Shown piece after piece: positions 1 through 9,190 of a DNA stretch of 33,116 nt. The stretch is from Glycomyces arizonensis DSM 44726 (GTDB taxonomy: Bacteria > Actinomycetota > Actinomycetes > Mycobacteriales > Micromonosporaceae): positions 160,613-193,728 of the forward strand of contig NZ_KI519475.1 of NCBI RefSeq assembly GCF_000482705.1. The letters are read 5' to 3'. The translations under genes and the position numbers were made by a program. The notes below the pieces were generated by a model that did not search any database, was not told where the DNA came from, and worked only from the letters and a program-made list of their open reading frames with translations. How positions within the stretch are numbered: the stretch's first letter is position 1; the number at the start of each line of letters is the position of its first letter.

Positions 1-156
1 TAGCGGGGCTCATCCCCGCTGGCGCGGGGAGCACTACGCTTTCTTCTGTACCAAAATCTTCGAATAGGGCTCATCCCCGCTGGCGCGGGGAGCACCGCCA
101 CTACCAAGAGGACCGATTGATGACCCCGGGCTCATCCCCGCTGGCGCGGGGAGCAC
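1..156 (-). CRISPR. Type I-E CRISPR array, leader-proximal end
   Basis: Three identical 29-bp repeats lie at 6-34, 67-95 and 128-156, separated by two 32-bp spacers (35-66 and 96-127). Bases 1-5 belong to a third spacer, so the array continues off the left edge. On the minus strand the repeat begins GTGCTCCCCGCG and ends GGGGATGAGCCC, the usual I-E form with a CCCCGC/GCGGGG stem. The array reads away from cas2, so the repeat at 128-156 is next to the leader and the spacer at 96-127 is the newest. Spacer 35-66 is markedly AT-richer than the surrounding genome, which suggests a lower-GC foreign source. I cannot identify the targets by eye. Confidence 0.98.
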
Positions 157-230
157 ACTTCTCGACCTGGGGCGATACTAACGCGCTTCCAAAATCAGTA
201 TCACTTCGGATCATCTATCCATAATGGATT
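157..230 (-). promoter_or_regulatory. CRISPR leader
   Basis: This 74-bp stretch lies between the cas2 stop codon and the first repeat. It has no ORF and is clearly AT-richer than the flanking genes. In type I-E loci this position holds the leader, which carries the array promoter and the signals that direct Cas1-Cas2 integration at the first repeat. I do not see an unambiguous promoter or IHF-like site. Confidence 0.75.
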
Positions 231-572
231 TTATCGGCCGAATCGCCTCCGCTTCGAAGCTTTGCTCCAACCCGGTGGTCGTTTCGCCGTTCCTCCCTTG
301 GCCGCTGGGCGTTTGATCAGTGTCAATCCATCCAGGTCCACAGCCTCCCAGTGGTGATCGTGTACCTCGAAACTGAGCCCCTGCTCCCCACGCGTCGAAT
401 AGACCATCAGCGCCCGTCCCGGACCGGCCAGTTCTTTCACCTTCTCCCACAGCCGTTCCCGCACTCGTCGACTCACCTTCCCCACGAACACGCCCGCCGA
501 GATCTCCAGCAGCCACTGCGTGAGGTGTCCGCGCAGACCCACCGGGCAAGCAGTGAGTACGAACACCACCAT
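231..572 (-). CDS. cas2: Cas2 (type I-E), spacer acquisition
   Basis: A 113-residue protein of the Cas2e (CasB2/ygbF-like) family. It begins MVVFVLTACPVGLRGHL, followed by a segment that reads ISAGVFVGKVSRRVRERLW, both characteristic of Cas2e rather than the generic ferredoxin-like Cas2. Family knowledge: a Cas2 dimer bridges two Cas1 dimers in the integrase that captures 32-33 bp protospacers and inserts them at the leader end. The C-terminal ~25 residues are basic (many K/R), which fits DNA binding. The start codon overlaps the cas1 stop codon by one base, implying translational coupling. It is the last cas gene before the leader. Confidence 0.96.
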   Translation of the reverse strand: MVVFVLTACPVGLRGHLTQWLLEISAGVFVGKVSRRVRERLWEKVKELAGPGRALMVYSTRGEQGLSFEVHDHHWEAVDLDGLTLIKRPAAKGGTAKRPPGWSKASKRRRFGR

Positions 573-1555
573 CAGAAGTCCACCTCGAACTCGTCCTCCT
601 CATCGCTCGGGTCACCGTGGTTCGAACCGCCCACGACCTCCCTCCCGTACTCATCCCACAGGTACACGACGTTCGGCTCCACGGGCTCGTCTCCCCGCGC
701 GGCTTCCGAAGGCGCATCACCGAGCAGGAGCCTCCTGACATCGGCGACACACCGCTGCAACAGCTTGCCGTCCGCCATCGCGTCCCGCACCGCCCTCCGG
801 ACCTCTCCGGCGATATCCACAGGACCGCCTGCCACCACATCGAAGGCGATCGGGATGGTCACCTCCGCCTTGTACAAGTCGGCGACGTCGTGCACGAATG
901 CCCTGGCGTGCCCGGTATGCACGAACCCCAGTGAGGGCGAGGCCCCCAGCGCCACCACCACCGCATGCACCACCCCGTACAGGCACGAGTGGGCCACCGA
1001 CAGCGCCTGGTTGATCGGTGTGCCGCTGCCGAAGTCCTCGCTGTTGTACTCCCGCGTCGACCAGCTCACCCCGGTCCGCTCCGAATGCTCCCGATAGCAC
1101 CGTCGCACTCGCGCTCCCTCCCTGCCGCGCAGCTGCTGCATGGTCAGCTCGGAGACATCCTCACCGGGGAAGCGCATCTGGTACATCTGCCGTGCCACCG
1201 CCAAACGCGACGACCGGTTCGACACCAGCTGAGCCTGCGCCTCGATCACACGACTCGACTCGGCCAGCGACCGCCCGTGCGCGTAGTACCGCACCCCGCG
1301 CTCGCCTACCCACACCGCAGTCGATCCGCTGGCCGCCAGCGTCATCATCGCCGCATGCGTGACCTTCGTTCCCGGCCCCATCAGCAACGCCCCCAACGTC
1401 GCCGCCGGAATGTGGATCGTCCCCGACTGGTCGGTGGCGGTGATCGCGTTGCTGTCTCGATGCACCACGCACCGCTCCACATATACGAACGTCAACCGAT
1501 CCTGCGCCCGCACCAGCTCCGGCAGTTGCGGCGGCGGTACTCCTGCAAACGGCAC
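572..1555 (-). CDS. cas1: Cas1 (type I-E) integrase
   Basis: A 327-residue Cas1e, the catalytic subunit of the spacer integrase. The three metal-binding positions are visible: E146 in REGARVR, H213 in GFVHTGHARAF and D226 (with D223) in VHDVADLYK. They match E. coli Cas1 E141, H208 and D221. The N-terminal beta-rich dimerisation half runs to about residue 85 and the helical catalytic half follows. The last ~25 residues are acidic (DEEDEFEVDF) and look like a disordered tail. The gene starts two bases after the cas6e stop and overlaps cas2, so it belongs to the same operon. Nothing suggests inactivation. Confidence 0.97.
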   Translation of the reverse strand: MPFAGVPPPQLPELVRAQDRLTFVYVERCVVHRDSNAITATDQSGTIHIPAATLGALLMGPGTKVTHAAMMTLAASGSTAVWVGERGVRYYAHGRSLAESSRVIEAQAQLVSNRSSRLAVARQMYQMRFPGEDVSELTMQQLRGREGARVRRCYREHSERTGVSWSTREYNSEDFGSGTPINQALSVAHSCLYGVVHAVVVALGASPSLGFVHTGHARAFVHDVADLYKAEVTIPIAFDVVAGGPVDIAGEVRRAVRDAMADGKLLQRCVADVRRLLLGDAPSEAARGDEPVEPNVVYLWDEYGREVVGGSNHGDPSDEEDEFEVDF

Positions 1556-1557
1556 GA

Positions 1558-2235
1558 CTACCTCGCCGACGCGAGGGTCAGCAGGCCGCAGCCGTATGCC
1601 TTGGCCCTGCCGATACCGGCCAGCATCACCTGGCGCATCACCGCAGGATCCTTGACCTCCAGGACCCCCTCGAAGGTCGCCATGCTGAGCGTGACAGGCG
1701 CCTTGGCCTTCGCCCGGTGGAATCGGCGCTGCTGGCGCTCGCGCAGCACCAGATTCGGCTCACCGGTCTCACCCGGCGGCACCGTGAAGCCGCACCGCTC
1801 GGCCTTGCGCAGCAGCCACTCGGTCTGCTGCGTCGCGGTCAAATGCGAGAACCGCTCTCCCCGCTCGCCCTCCTTCTTATGGTGATGCCTGGTGAACGTC
1901 GGATTGGCCGTCAAACGGAACGCCCAATGCTGCCCCGCCTCCAGCCGCTCCAGCAATGGCCCGTACGGCCGCGTCTCCCATCCGTCCGACCTGGTCGGCC
2001 AGCCGGCCTGCTCCACCAGATGCGTCAAGTCGGGCTCGGTCGCGCTGAGCAGGTACAGCAGCGCATCGTGCCTGTCATTCCGGTCCAGCCGCCACATGGT
2101 GCGCGCACCGCCGCCGGGCGCGGCCTCGTCGCCCGGGAAGCCGTGCAGCACAGCGGCATGCATCGCCTGCGGCGACCCGAGCAGTTTCTGCGCCCCTCGC
2201 CGGGCGGTGTTGAGCCGCATCCTCGTCAAATACAT
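1558..2235 (-). CDS. cas6e: Cas6e (CasE) pre-crRNA endoribonuclease
   Basis: About 225 residues from the chosen start MYLTRMRLN; the reading frame is open further upstream, but this start sits 2 nt after the cas5e stop and matches the usual N-terminus of the family. Cas6e cuts each CRISPR repeat at the 3' base of its stem, leaving an 8-nt 5' handle, and stays bound as part of Cascade. The catalytic histidine is H26 in SPQAMHAAVLHGFP, the same position as in Thermus thermophilus Cse3. The glycine-rich loop near the C-terminus (GIGRAKAYGCGLL) is also present. It would be the enzyme expected to process the pseudo-array at 9342-9431. Confidence 0.96.
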   Translation of the reverse strand: MYLTRMRLNTARRGAQKLLGSPQAMHAAVLHGFPGDEAAPGGGARTMWRLDRNDRHDALLYLLSATEPDLTHLVEQAGWPTRSDGWETRPYGPLLERLEAGQHWAFRLTANPTFTRHHHKKEGERGERFSHLTATQQTEWLLRKAERCGFTVPPGETGEPNLVLRERQQRRFHRAKAKAPVTLSMATFEGVLEVKDPAVMRQVMLAGIGRAKAYGCGLLTLASAR

Positions 2236-2237
2236 CG

Positions 2238-2948
2238 CTACCCTCCCAACAACTCGAACGGGTCGTGAGCCAACGACCCCTTCGCGTTCGATTCCGGGTT
2301 CGGCACTTCGATGGACTCCTCGACCACGCGCCGCCATGCGTACTGCCGGTGCCGCGGGTCGAAGCTCACCGGCATGTCCCGCACGGGACCGCCCCCTTCA
2401 TCGCCCGGCTCGGCGTCGCGAACGATCCGCAGCTCCACACTCGGGCCCTGGCGCCGCTTCCATGCAGGCGAAGCCGCCCAGGACTCCTTGTCGCGCAGGA
2501 CGTCTCTCAGCGGTTCCTCGGCGATCTCTTCGAACACCGGGCGGGCCGGCGGGCAGGACCGCCGTCCCAGGTACGGCAGGTAGTAGGGCCGCTGCAGCGA
2601 CTCCGCCAAGCCCTCGACGATCTCCGCCGGCCCCTCTACCGCGGCCAGGAACGCCGCGTCCGAGAGGTAGAACCGCTCGGACTGGCGCGCGCCCTGCCCG
2701 GTCGAGTCCAGGCCCCTCGCGGTCTGGTACTCCCGCAGCAGCCGCCCCGGCTGGTCGGCGCGCACCCCGAACCGCAGCCGCAGCAGCTCGTCGGCGAGTT
2801 CATCGGTCCGCCGATGCCCGCGAGCGGCGGCGAGCATCCCCAGCACGCCGCTCTTGGACGGAACGGCGCCGGTGCCGCGCCGCATGAACCGGCTCTCGGT
2901 ACCCCATGACTGCAACGGCCCCATCAGATGCAAGACCAACGTCGTCAT
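2238..2948 (-). CDS. cas5e: Cas5e (CasD) Cascade subunit
   Basis: A 236-residue RAMP-family protein beginning MTTLVLHLMGPLQSWG, the typical Cas5e start, with PSKSGVLGMLAAARG shortly after. Cas5e caps the 5' handle of the crRNA in Cascade and helps position Cse1. The open frame extends far upstream inside cas7e, but the ATG at 2948 overlaps the cas7e TGA in an ATGA arrangement and is clearly the start. The two-base gap to cas6e supports one polycistronic message. Its length is normal for the family. Confidence 0.96.
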   Translation of the reverse strand: MTTLVLHLMGPLQSWGTESRFMRRGTGAVPSKSGVLGMLAAARGHRRTDELADELLRLRFGVRADQPGRLLREYQTARGLDSTGQGARQSERFYLSDAAFLAAVEGPAEIVEGLAESLQRPYYLPYLGRRSCPPARPVFEEIAEEPLRDVLRDKESWAASPAWKRRQGPSVELRIVRDAEPGDEGGGPVRDMPVSFDPRHRQYAWRRVVEESIEVPNPESNAKGSLAHDPFELLGG

Positions 2949-4060
2949 GACCGGTCGGCCCTCTCGGCGACCAGCGCGCCGACGCCGCCGACCAGCTCGT
3001 CGAGCGTCACCGCCTCGCCGAGCTCGGCGAGGCCCCGGGTCCGCTCCCCGACGCAGACGCTCCACGCCGCGACTGGCCTCGTGCCGTAGGCGTTGTCGAT
3101 GTCCCGTGCCTGCCGGGCGAGCGCGAGCGAGGCCGATTCGAGGCGCCCCTCCTTCTCGTCCACCGGTGTCTCGAAGGCTCCCACCAGGTTCACCGGCTGG
3201 GTGTCCCGGACGGTCAGCAGGACCGCGTCGGGGAGCGTGCGGTTGGCGAAGGTGTTCTGCTTTCCGGTCGGCATGCTCGTGACGAACGCCCGCACGGCGG
3301 CCTCCACCGCCCGCCTGGTCGCCGCGGCACTGCCGAGCGCCTCGCGCAGCCGGTCGGCGTCGATGGTGGCGTACCGGTACAGCGTGGAGGAGTTGAATTC
3401 GACGGTGCCGATCATCGCGGCTCCCGCATCGGCCTCCTCGTCCTCGGTCTTCTGGTCGTCTACGGCGGTGTAGTAGTCGAACTCGGGCTCGACGGCGTGG
3501 ACGCTGATGGCGTGCGCCACCTGGCAGCAGGCGTCCACATTGATATCGGGTGCGTCGGCGATCATGCGGCCGAACAGGGCGATGTCGACCGAGTGGTCGT
3601 TCTTGACGATCGCCTTGGCGGCCTTGCCGTCGAGCTTGCCGCCCTCGCGCTCGGCAGCGAGGGCCGCCTCGGCGAGCCGGTCGTACTGTCGGTTCGACAG
3701 GAAGACCAGGTACTCGGCTTCCTCCTTGGCGTCCTTCTTGGGCGGCTTCACCTTGAGGCCCGCAGCCGCGAGCGCGTCCTTGGCGATCGCCTCGGCCCGT
3801 TCGTCGTCGAGCCCGGCGTCGAGCGACTTGACGCGTCCCTCCAGCACGTCGAGTATCTGCTTGGTGCGCAAGCCGAGTTCGCTCTGGTCGAGGGTCTTCC
3901 GGAAGGCCATCCGCATGGCCCGCTTCCATGCCTGGCTGGAGACCCGGGCGCGCCTGACCCCGCCGTAGTAGGCGGTCTTCGGCGAGCCGGTGTCGTCGCG
4001 GTTGAGGTTCGAGGGCGGCACCGTCTGGAGGACGTGGACGTCGATGATGCTGCGGTTCAT
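2945..4060 (-). CDS. cas7e: Cas7e (CasC) Cascade backbone subunit
   Basis: A 371-residue Cas7e/Cse4. Six copies polymerise along the crRNA spacer in Cascade, and their thumbs flip out every sixth base of the guide. The N-terminus reads IDVHVLQTVPPSNLNRDD, then RRARVSSQAWKRAMR, both hallmark Cas7e sequences, followed later by NVDACCQVAHAISVHAVE and ANRTLPDAVL. The start ATG at 4060 overlaps the cse2 TGA (ATGA); in-frame ATG codons further upstream would lie inside cse2. Its six-base periodicity is directly relevant to the mismatch pattern at 9507-9538. Confidence 0.97.
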   Translation of the reverse strand: MNRSIIDVHVLQTVPPSNLNRDDTGSPKTAYYGGVRRARVSSQAWKRAMRMAFRKTLDQSELGLRTKQILDVLEGRVKSLDAGLDDERAEAIAKDALAAAGLKVKPPKKDAKEEAEYLVFLSNRQYDRLAEAALAAEREGGKLDGKAAKAIVKNDHSVDIALFGRMIADAPDINVDACCQVAHAISVHAVEPEFDYYTAVDDQKTEDEEADAGAAMIGTVEFNSSTLYRYATIDADRLREALGSAAATRRAVEAAVRAFVTSMPTGKQNTFANRTLPDAVLLTVRDTQPVNLVGAFETPVDEKEGRLESASLALARQARDIDNAYGTRPVAAWSVCVGERTRGLAELGEAVTLDELVGGVGALVAERADRS

Positions 4061-4692
4061 TCCTGCTCCTGAGAGTCGTTCTGGTCGTGGTCGGATGTCT
4101 GGGCGCGCCAGTAGTCGCGGCCCCAATAGCCGCGGAGGCGCTCGGGTCCGCCTCGGCCGAGGAAGACTGCGAGGTCGTCGGCGAAGCGGCCGTAGTCCAT
4201 GCCGATGCCTTCGGCGCGGAGTCGGGTGACCAGCCCGCGCGTGTGGTGGCGCAGCTCCTGGTAGGTCGAGGCGGTCCCCGCGGCCGCGAAGCGGCGCCGG
4301 ACGGCCTCGGGCGAAGGGCTCCCGGCCGCCAGCAGCGCCACCTGCGTCGCGAACGACGGCCCGTTCACATGCATATCCTTATTGGACTGTGATTGCTGGT
4401 GGACGGCGTACAGCGTTAGCGCGGTGTGGACCGCCCGCTCGCTCCGGGTCGCCTCGTCTCCGGGCGCAGGGCCGAGCAGTTCGGGCGGGAGCGGGTCGAT
4501 GCCGCTGAGCGCCAGTTCGACGCCGGGTTCGCCGTGGACGTCGCGGCGTAGCTTGGCCAAGGTCGCCACGGCCGTCGACTCGCGTCTGCGGTAGCGCCGC
4601 TGCAATTTCGCCACCTGCGCCGCCACGAAGTCGCCCAGCGGCTCGCGGCGCCGGTGCCGTACGTTGCGGGGCTTCGTCTCGACCTCACTCAT
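4057..4692 (-). CDS. cse2: Cse2 (CasB) Cascade small subunit
   Basis: A 211-residue, helix-rich, arginine-rich protein. Two copies form the belly of I-E Cascade and stabilise the R-loop's displaced strand. The central part reads ERAVHTALTLYAVHQQSQ, typical of Cse2, followed by the RLRAEGIGMDYGRFADDL region where the family ends its second helical lobe. Position between cse1 and cas7e and size are as expected. It overlaps cse1 by 8 nt and cas7e by 4 nt. The C-terminal ~12 residues are acidic and glutamine-rich. Confidence 0.95.
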   Translation of the reverse strand: MSEVETKPRNVRHRRREPLGDFVAAQVAKLQRRYRRRESTAVATLAKLRRDVHGEPGVELALSGIDPLPPELLGPAPGDEATRSERAVHTALTLYAVHQQSQSNKDMHVNGPSFATQVALLAAGSPSPEAVRRRFAAAGTASTYQELRHHTRGLVTRLRAEGIGMDYGRFADDLAVFLGRGGPERLRGYWGRDYWRAQTSDHDQNDSQEQE

Positions 4693-6343
4693 GCGGGTCC
4701 TCCTGTGCGGGGCTGTCGTTCGGTGGTTGCGCCAAGGGCAGGCCCGTGCGCAGCCGGGATCGGAATCGCCGCTCGGCGAGCGGACTCGCGGTGAAGTAGC
4801 CGCCGGTCTCGCGCCCGATCCAGGCGGTGGGCCCGGCCTGCTCGGCCAGGTCGCGCCCCATGCGAGTCACTCGCCTGTGGACGTCCTGCTGCCATGCTGT
4901 GCGGGCGGTGGCGATATCGGTGTCGGGCTTGATCAGTGAGAGCCAGATCCGAAAGCGACCGTCGAGCTCGCTGTAAGCGGCGTCGGCGGCCTTGGAGCGG
5001 GCCGAGTCCACGCCGTCCCGGCCTCCGGCGGCTCGCACCAGGTCGGCCGCGAGCGCCATGAGCGCCCGGACGGCCTCCTCGGCGTGGACGACGGCGTCAC
5101 TGACGGCGGCGGCCAGGTCGGTCCTGTCCCGGTCGAAGACGGCGGCGGCCATGGCCAAGGCGTCGTCCACGAGGTCTTCGATCACGGATTCCTGGACGCC
5201 GTAGTGGGCGCCGATCGCGCGGGCCCGGACGGTCCGGTCCTCGGCGATCAGCCCTGTCTGGCTCAGATGGCCGACCCATTGCATGACGCCCGGGGCGTGG
5301 AAGTCCGCTTCGCCGCCACCGGCCGTCCCGGGCAGCAGCGATGCCAGCCCGCGCCAGACGTTGCGGCGCGGGTCATGCGCCTTCGGCAGGTAGACCAACG
5401 GCTCCTTGAGCTTCTTCTCCTGAGCGCGGCTGCGGCGCCACACCGAGAACGGCTCGACGGCGTGGACGTTGACCGCGGGCATCTTGTCGCCCTGGCAGAC
5501 CAGGGCACCGGTGACGCCCTCGTCGTCGAAGTGGAACCGTATGCGGCGGGACTGCCAGGTGTAGAGATCCAGCGGGCCGAGCGGCCTGCCGCTGGGCCAG
5601 TTGTCGTCCTTTCCAGGGCGCTCCTCGATGGATGCCGTCTGGGGGCTGCGTTCCCATACCGGGCGGTCGTCGTCGTCGAAGCGCACGTAGACCGAATCCT
5701 GCGCGATGAGGTTGAGCAGCAAGGTCTCCCGCAGGTCATCGCCAAGCGCGTAGACGCCGCCGTAGCGTCCGCACGAGCCGGGCCCGATCGGATAGCCCTT
5801 GCCGCCCTTGACCCGGTCGTCGCCTCGCGCGCCGGGCTTGATTCCCGAGGAGTCGAACGCCTGGCAGTGCACCAGCCATCGTGCCGCCTCGGCGAATCCG
5901 ATGCGATCGGTCGACTCGGGCTCCCGCATCCGGAAGTACGGGTTGCCGACCGGCATGTCGGCGAGGAACCCGGTGAGGGAGGTCTTCCCCTTCCCGGCCG
6001 GTTCGAGGCCGCCCACCTGGTAGAACGGCGTCTCCGGATGGAGCAGGTCGAACCGGTCCCGCCAGTCGGCCAGGTAGGCGGCGATGTCGTCTACCGGCAG
6101 GCGCTCCGAGCGCCACAGGGCGCGCCACTGGCGGTCGTCCTCGGGGCCGTCGATCGAGCAGTGGAGGACGGCGAGCAGGAGCCGGAGCACGGCGAACTCC
6201 TGGGTCGCGACATCGCCGGTCAAGCGGGCGATATCGCCCGCGTCGGTGAACAGTTCCAGCAGCGACACCTCGGCGGTGGTGCCGTCGTGCCGCTGGACCA
6301 GGATCCAGGGCTGGTCGATGAGGTCGAATCGGGGTGGGCCCAT
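4685..6343 (-). CDS. cse1: Cse1 (CasA/Cas8e) Cascade large subunit
   Basis: A 552-residue Cas8e beginning with the family signature FDLIDQPWILVQ. Cse1 reads the PAM, starts target-strand unwinding and recruits Cas3. Visible family segments include FLLHPETPFYQVGG-like sequence near residue 95, a long central domain and a helical C-terminal bundle with ARTAWQQDVHRRV. Length is at the upper end of normal for actinobacterial members. The gene begins 9 nt after the cas3 stop and overlaps cse2, confirming a single operon. No truncation or frameshift is seen. Confidence 0.96.
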   Translation of the reverse strand: MGPPRFDLIDQPWILVQRHDGTTAEVSLLELFTDAGDIARLTGDVATQEFAVLRLLLAVLHCSIDGPEDDRQWRALWRSERLPVDDIAAYLADWRDRFDLLHPETPFYQVGGLEPAGKGKTSLTGFLADMPVGNPYFRMREPESTDRIGFAEAARWLVHCQAFDSSGIKPGARGDDRVKGGKGYPIGPGSCGRYGGVYALGDDLRETLLLNLIAQDSVYVRFDDDDRPVWERSPQTASIEERPGKDDNWPSGRPLGPLDLYTWQSRRIRFHFDDEGVTGALVCQGDKMPAVNVHAVEPFSVWRRSRAQEKKLKEPLVYLPKAHDPRRNVWRGLASLLPGTAGGGEADFHAPGVMQWVGHLSQTGLIAEDRTVRARAIGAHYGVQESVIEDLVDDALAMAAAVFDRDRTDLAAAVSDAVVHAEEAVRALMALAADLVRAAGGRDGVDSARSKAADAAYSELDGRFRIWLSLIKPDTDIATARTAWQQDVHRRVTRMGRDLAEQAGPTAWIGRETGGYFTASPLAERRFRSRLRTGLPLAQPPNDSPAQEDPHE

Positions 6344-6352
6344 TGCGGTTCC

Positions 6353-9190
6353 TTACTTCCAGACGGTCAGGCCGTCCTCGGGGTCGTATCGGAGTCGGTG
6401 TCCGGCCAGCCGGGCACGGCCATCGTGGTCGAAGTCGAGCAGCAGCTCGCCGTCGAGCAGGTAGGTCTCCCGCCAAGCCGGGTAATCGTGGCGGGCTTCG
6501 AGTTCGGCGATCGCCTCGTCGACGGGGATGCCGCGCGGCAGGACCAGGCTGCATGAGGCGACGATGCCGGACAGCTCCCAACCGGGATCGGCATCGGTCG
6601 GAATCGGCCGCCCGCCCTTGCCGTCGGGGAGCCAAGCGGGGGTGATGAGGCGCTCGCCGTCGCGGACGACCATGAGGACCTCAAGGGTCTCGGTGGCGTC
6701 GTCGCGGACGTGCGCGCGTCCGCTCGGACTGTCCTCGTCGTGCTTGTCGCTGCCGGCAGCATCGGCGTAGAGCCATCCGATGAGCGGCGATCCGGGCGAG
6801 GCGGGGCTGCGGAGCTGAAACACCTCGGCGCGTTTGGCCTTGGAGTCCATGGCCTTGCGGTGCTCGGTCCGGGCCTCGGCCATGGCCGCCCGCCATTCGT
6901 CCGGGCCGAGCGCCTGCTCCCCGTAGGCCGCTTGGACGAGCGGGGCGATGTCATCGGGGAGCGAGACCGGCCGACCGTCTTCGAGCCGGTCCCACAGGAC
7001 CGCGGCCGAACGCAGCAGCGCATGGCGGCCGTAGACGATTCGGGAGCCGCGCACCGGTTCGGGCGGCGAAGCCGACCAGTCGGCGCCGGTCAGGTAGCAC
7101 TCGGCGGCGCCGGGGCGTTCCGGACGCTCGTGGCGGTGGAGCCTGCCCATGCGCTGCAAGACCAGGTCGACCGGGGCCAGGTCCGTGACGAGCAGGTCGA
7201 AGTCGATGTCGAGGCTCTGCTCGGCGACCTGGCTGGCGACCACGATGTGCCTGGCGGGCCGGTCGACGGAGGATTCCCGGTCGGGAGGCCCGAAGGCGTC
7301 CCGCAGCCATTGGTCCTTGGCGGCACGGTCGGCCGCCATGAAGCGCGAATGCGCCACGGTGACCATCTCGCTCGGAAAGCGGGCGCGGAGCAGCTCGGCG
7401 GTCTCCTGGACCCGGCGCACCGTGTTGCGGATGACGAGGGCGCAACCCCCGTCGGCCAGCTCGCGATCGAGCAGCTCCGGGAGCGCGTCGTCCGCAAGCC
7501 GTTCTATGCGGATGTCTTGCGTTCTCCCCGAAGGATCGGTGACGACCTTCAGCGGACCGGTGCCGCCCGTGGAGGTGAGCACCGGGTAGCCGATATCGCC
7601 CTCCAGCTCGCCGTACGGCTCGGAGTCCGTCGCATGCACGCGACGTCTGCGACGCCGGGTGCCCTGCCTGCCGTGGTCGTAGGCGGCCAGCATGGCGGCT
7701 CGCCGCTCGGCCGGAAGCGTCGCCGAGAGCACGATGACCGGGACGCCCATGGCCCCCATCCACTCCAGTGCCCTGTCGAGGAAGGAACTCATGAACACGT
7801 CGTAGGCGTGGGCCTCGTCGATGATGAGCACCTTGCCGGCCAGGCCGAGGTGGCGGAGCACCAGGTGCTTGGACTTGAGCGCCGAGAACAGCAACTGGTC
7901 GACGGTGCCGATCACGAAGCTGGAGAGCATGGCACGCTTGCGGCCGCTGGTCCAGCGGTGCGCCGCAACCTGGGCGCCACCTTCGTCGACGCCGATGCGG
8001 GACGGCTTGCCGTACCGGAACAGTCGCTGGAAGTCGTCGTTGAGCCTGGCTTTGCCGTGCGCGAGAACGATGCTCTGAGCACCGCGGCCGACATCGGCGT
8101 CGGGGAGTCGCCTGAGCCATTCGAGGACGCGCAGGAACATGGCGTCACTGGTGGCACGGGTCGGGAGCGCGACGAGGCATCCCCCGCAGCCGCTGCGGGA
8201 AGCAAGAATCTCGGCGGCGGCCAGTGCGGCCTCGGTCTTGCCTTCGCCCATGGGAGCCTCGATGATCATGAGGCCGGGAGCGGGCATGCGCTGGGCGAGG
8301 CCGATGGCGGCCGACTGGACCGGGCGGATGGCGGCACCGTCGGGAAGCGCGAACCGCCGGGGGAACACCGCTTCCGGCTCGGCCGATGCCTGAGCACGCC
8401 ACGGTGTGGGCAGATCGAGCTCGCTCCAGCCGCGCTCAAGACGTTGCCGAGGGGTGACCGAGTCAGGATCGTCGTAGGGAAAGAAGTCCTCGTTGGACGC
8501 GATCCAGTCGGCGACGATGACGATTCCGGTGAGGAGGGCCTGCACCGGTTGGGAGAGCCGCAGTGCGCCCCACCGCGGCAGCCGGTCGGCAACGCCGGTC
8601 TCCGCGGCGGCCCAATCGAGCAGTTCGAACTGTGCCGCTCGCCAGGCGGGCCCGCTCGATTCGTCGAGTCCGAGGAGATAGGGCCTGCGCCGCGCCTCGA
8701 TGAGATCCGAATCGGTGGGCGGCATGCCGTGGTGGCCGCCCACGACGACCGAGAGCTGCTGCGAATCGAGCCGCTCCCAATCGCATCGCTCGGCAAGCCA
8801 ATGGTCGAGCAGCTCCATGCCGGCGAGGGCGTGACGGGCGAGCCGGTAGTCGTCCGGAACAACGGGATTGAAGCGGAACCCATGATCGCGCATGCGGTCG
8901 GCGAGCCAGTCGACCTGGAACGCGAAGGCGGGGGTGACCTTCCCGATGTCATGGATGAAGGCGAGCCAGCCGCAGAGCAAACGGCCGTCCGGGAGATCGC
9001 CTGGAAGCTCGGATGCGATACGGGCCTTGATGCTCACGGGAAGCCACTCGTCCCAGAGGCGAAGAGCGACAGCGCCCGAATCGGACATATGGCGCCACAG
9101 CGGAAGCCACCCTTCGGTGCCGTCCCGAGTGGATTTACCCCACGCGCAGCGCGCGGCTCGTGAAAGTCCTCTATGACCGACGTCTCGCAC
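6353..9190 (-). CDS. cas3: Cas3 HD nuclease-helicase
   Basis: A 945-residue fused HD-nuclease/SF2-helicase, recruited by target-bound Cascade to unwind and shred DNA 3' to 5'. HD domain residues are H34, H80-D81 (FIHDIGK), H120, H153-H154 (GGHHG) and D228. The helicase carries Walker A EAPMGEGKT at about 311-319, DEAH at 458-461, LSATLP, and the motif VI region QRMGRLHRH. All catalytic positions appear intact, so the system looks interference-competent. The start is uncertain: GTG at 9190 is the first in-frame start, but no good ribosome-binding site precedes it, and an AGAGGA lies inside the ORF with no start codon after it. It is the first gene of the operon, ~150 bp downstream of the pseudo-array. 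Confidence 0.95.
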   Translation of the reverse strand: MRDVGHRGLSRAARCAWGKSTRDGTEGWLPLWRHMSDSGAVALRLWDEWLPVSIKARIASELPGDLPDGRLLCGWLAFIHDIGKVTPAFAFQVDWLADRMRDHGFRFNPVVPDDYRLARHALAGMELLDHWLAERCDWERLDSQQLSVVVGGHHGMPPTDSDLIEARRRPYLLGLDESSGPAWRAAQFELLDWAAAETGVADRLPRWGALRLSQPVQALLTGIVIVADWIASNEDFFPYDDPDSVTPRQRLERGWSELDLPTPWRAQASAEPEAVFPRRFALPDGAAIRPVQSAAIGLAQRMPAPGLMIIEAPMGEGKTEAALAAAEILASRSGCGGCLVALPTRATSDAMFLRVLEWLRRLPDADVGRGAQSIVLAHGKARLNDDFQRLFRYGKPSRIGVDEGGAQVAAHRWTSGRKRAMLSSFVIGTVDQLLFSALKSKHLVLRHLGLAGKVLIIDEAHAYDVFMSSFLDRALEWMGAMGVPVIVLSATLPAERRAAMLAAYDHGRQGTRRRRRRVHATDSEPYGELEGDIGYPVLTSTGGTGPLKVVTDPSGRTQDIRIERLADDALPELLDRELADGGCALVIRNTVRRVQETAELLRARFPSEMVTVAHSRFMAADRAAKDQWLRDAFGPPDRESSVDRPARHIVVASQVAEQSLDIDFDLLVTDLAPVDLVLQRMGRLHRHERPERPGAAECYLTGADWSASPPEPVRGSRIVYGRHALLRSAAVLWDRLEDGRPVSLPDDIAPLVQAAYGEQALGPDEWRAAMAEARTEHRKAMDSKAKRAEVFQLRSPASPGSPLIGWLYADAAGSDKHDEDSPSGRAHVRDDATETLEVLMVVRDGERLITPAWLPDGKGGRPIPTDADPGWELSGIVASCSLVLPRGIPVDEAIAELEARHDYPAWRETYLLDGELLLDFDHDGRARLAGHRLRYDPEDGLTVWK

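Noticed and set aside
5084..9163. Very long plus-strand open frames antisense to cse1 and cas3 (490 and 817 codons)
   Set aside because: They are shadows of GC-rich coding on the minus strand; the minus frames carry full domain motifs while the plus frames show none.
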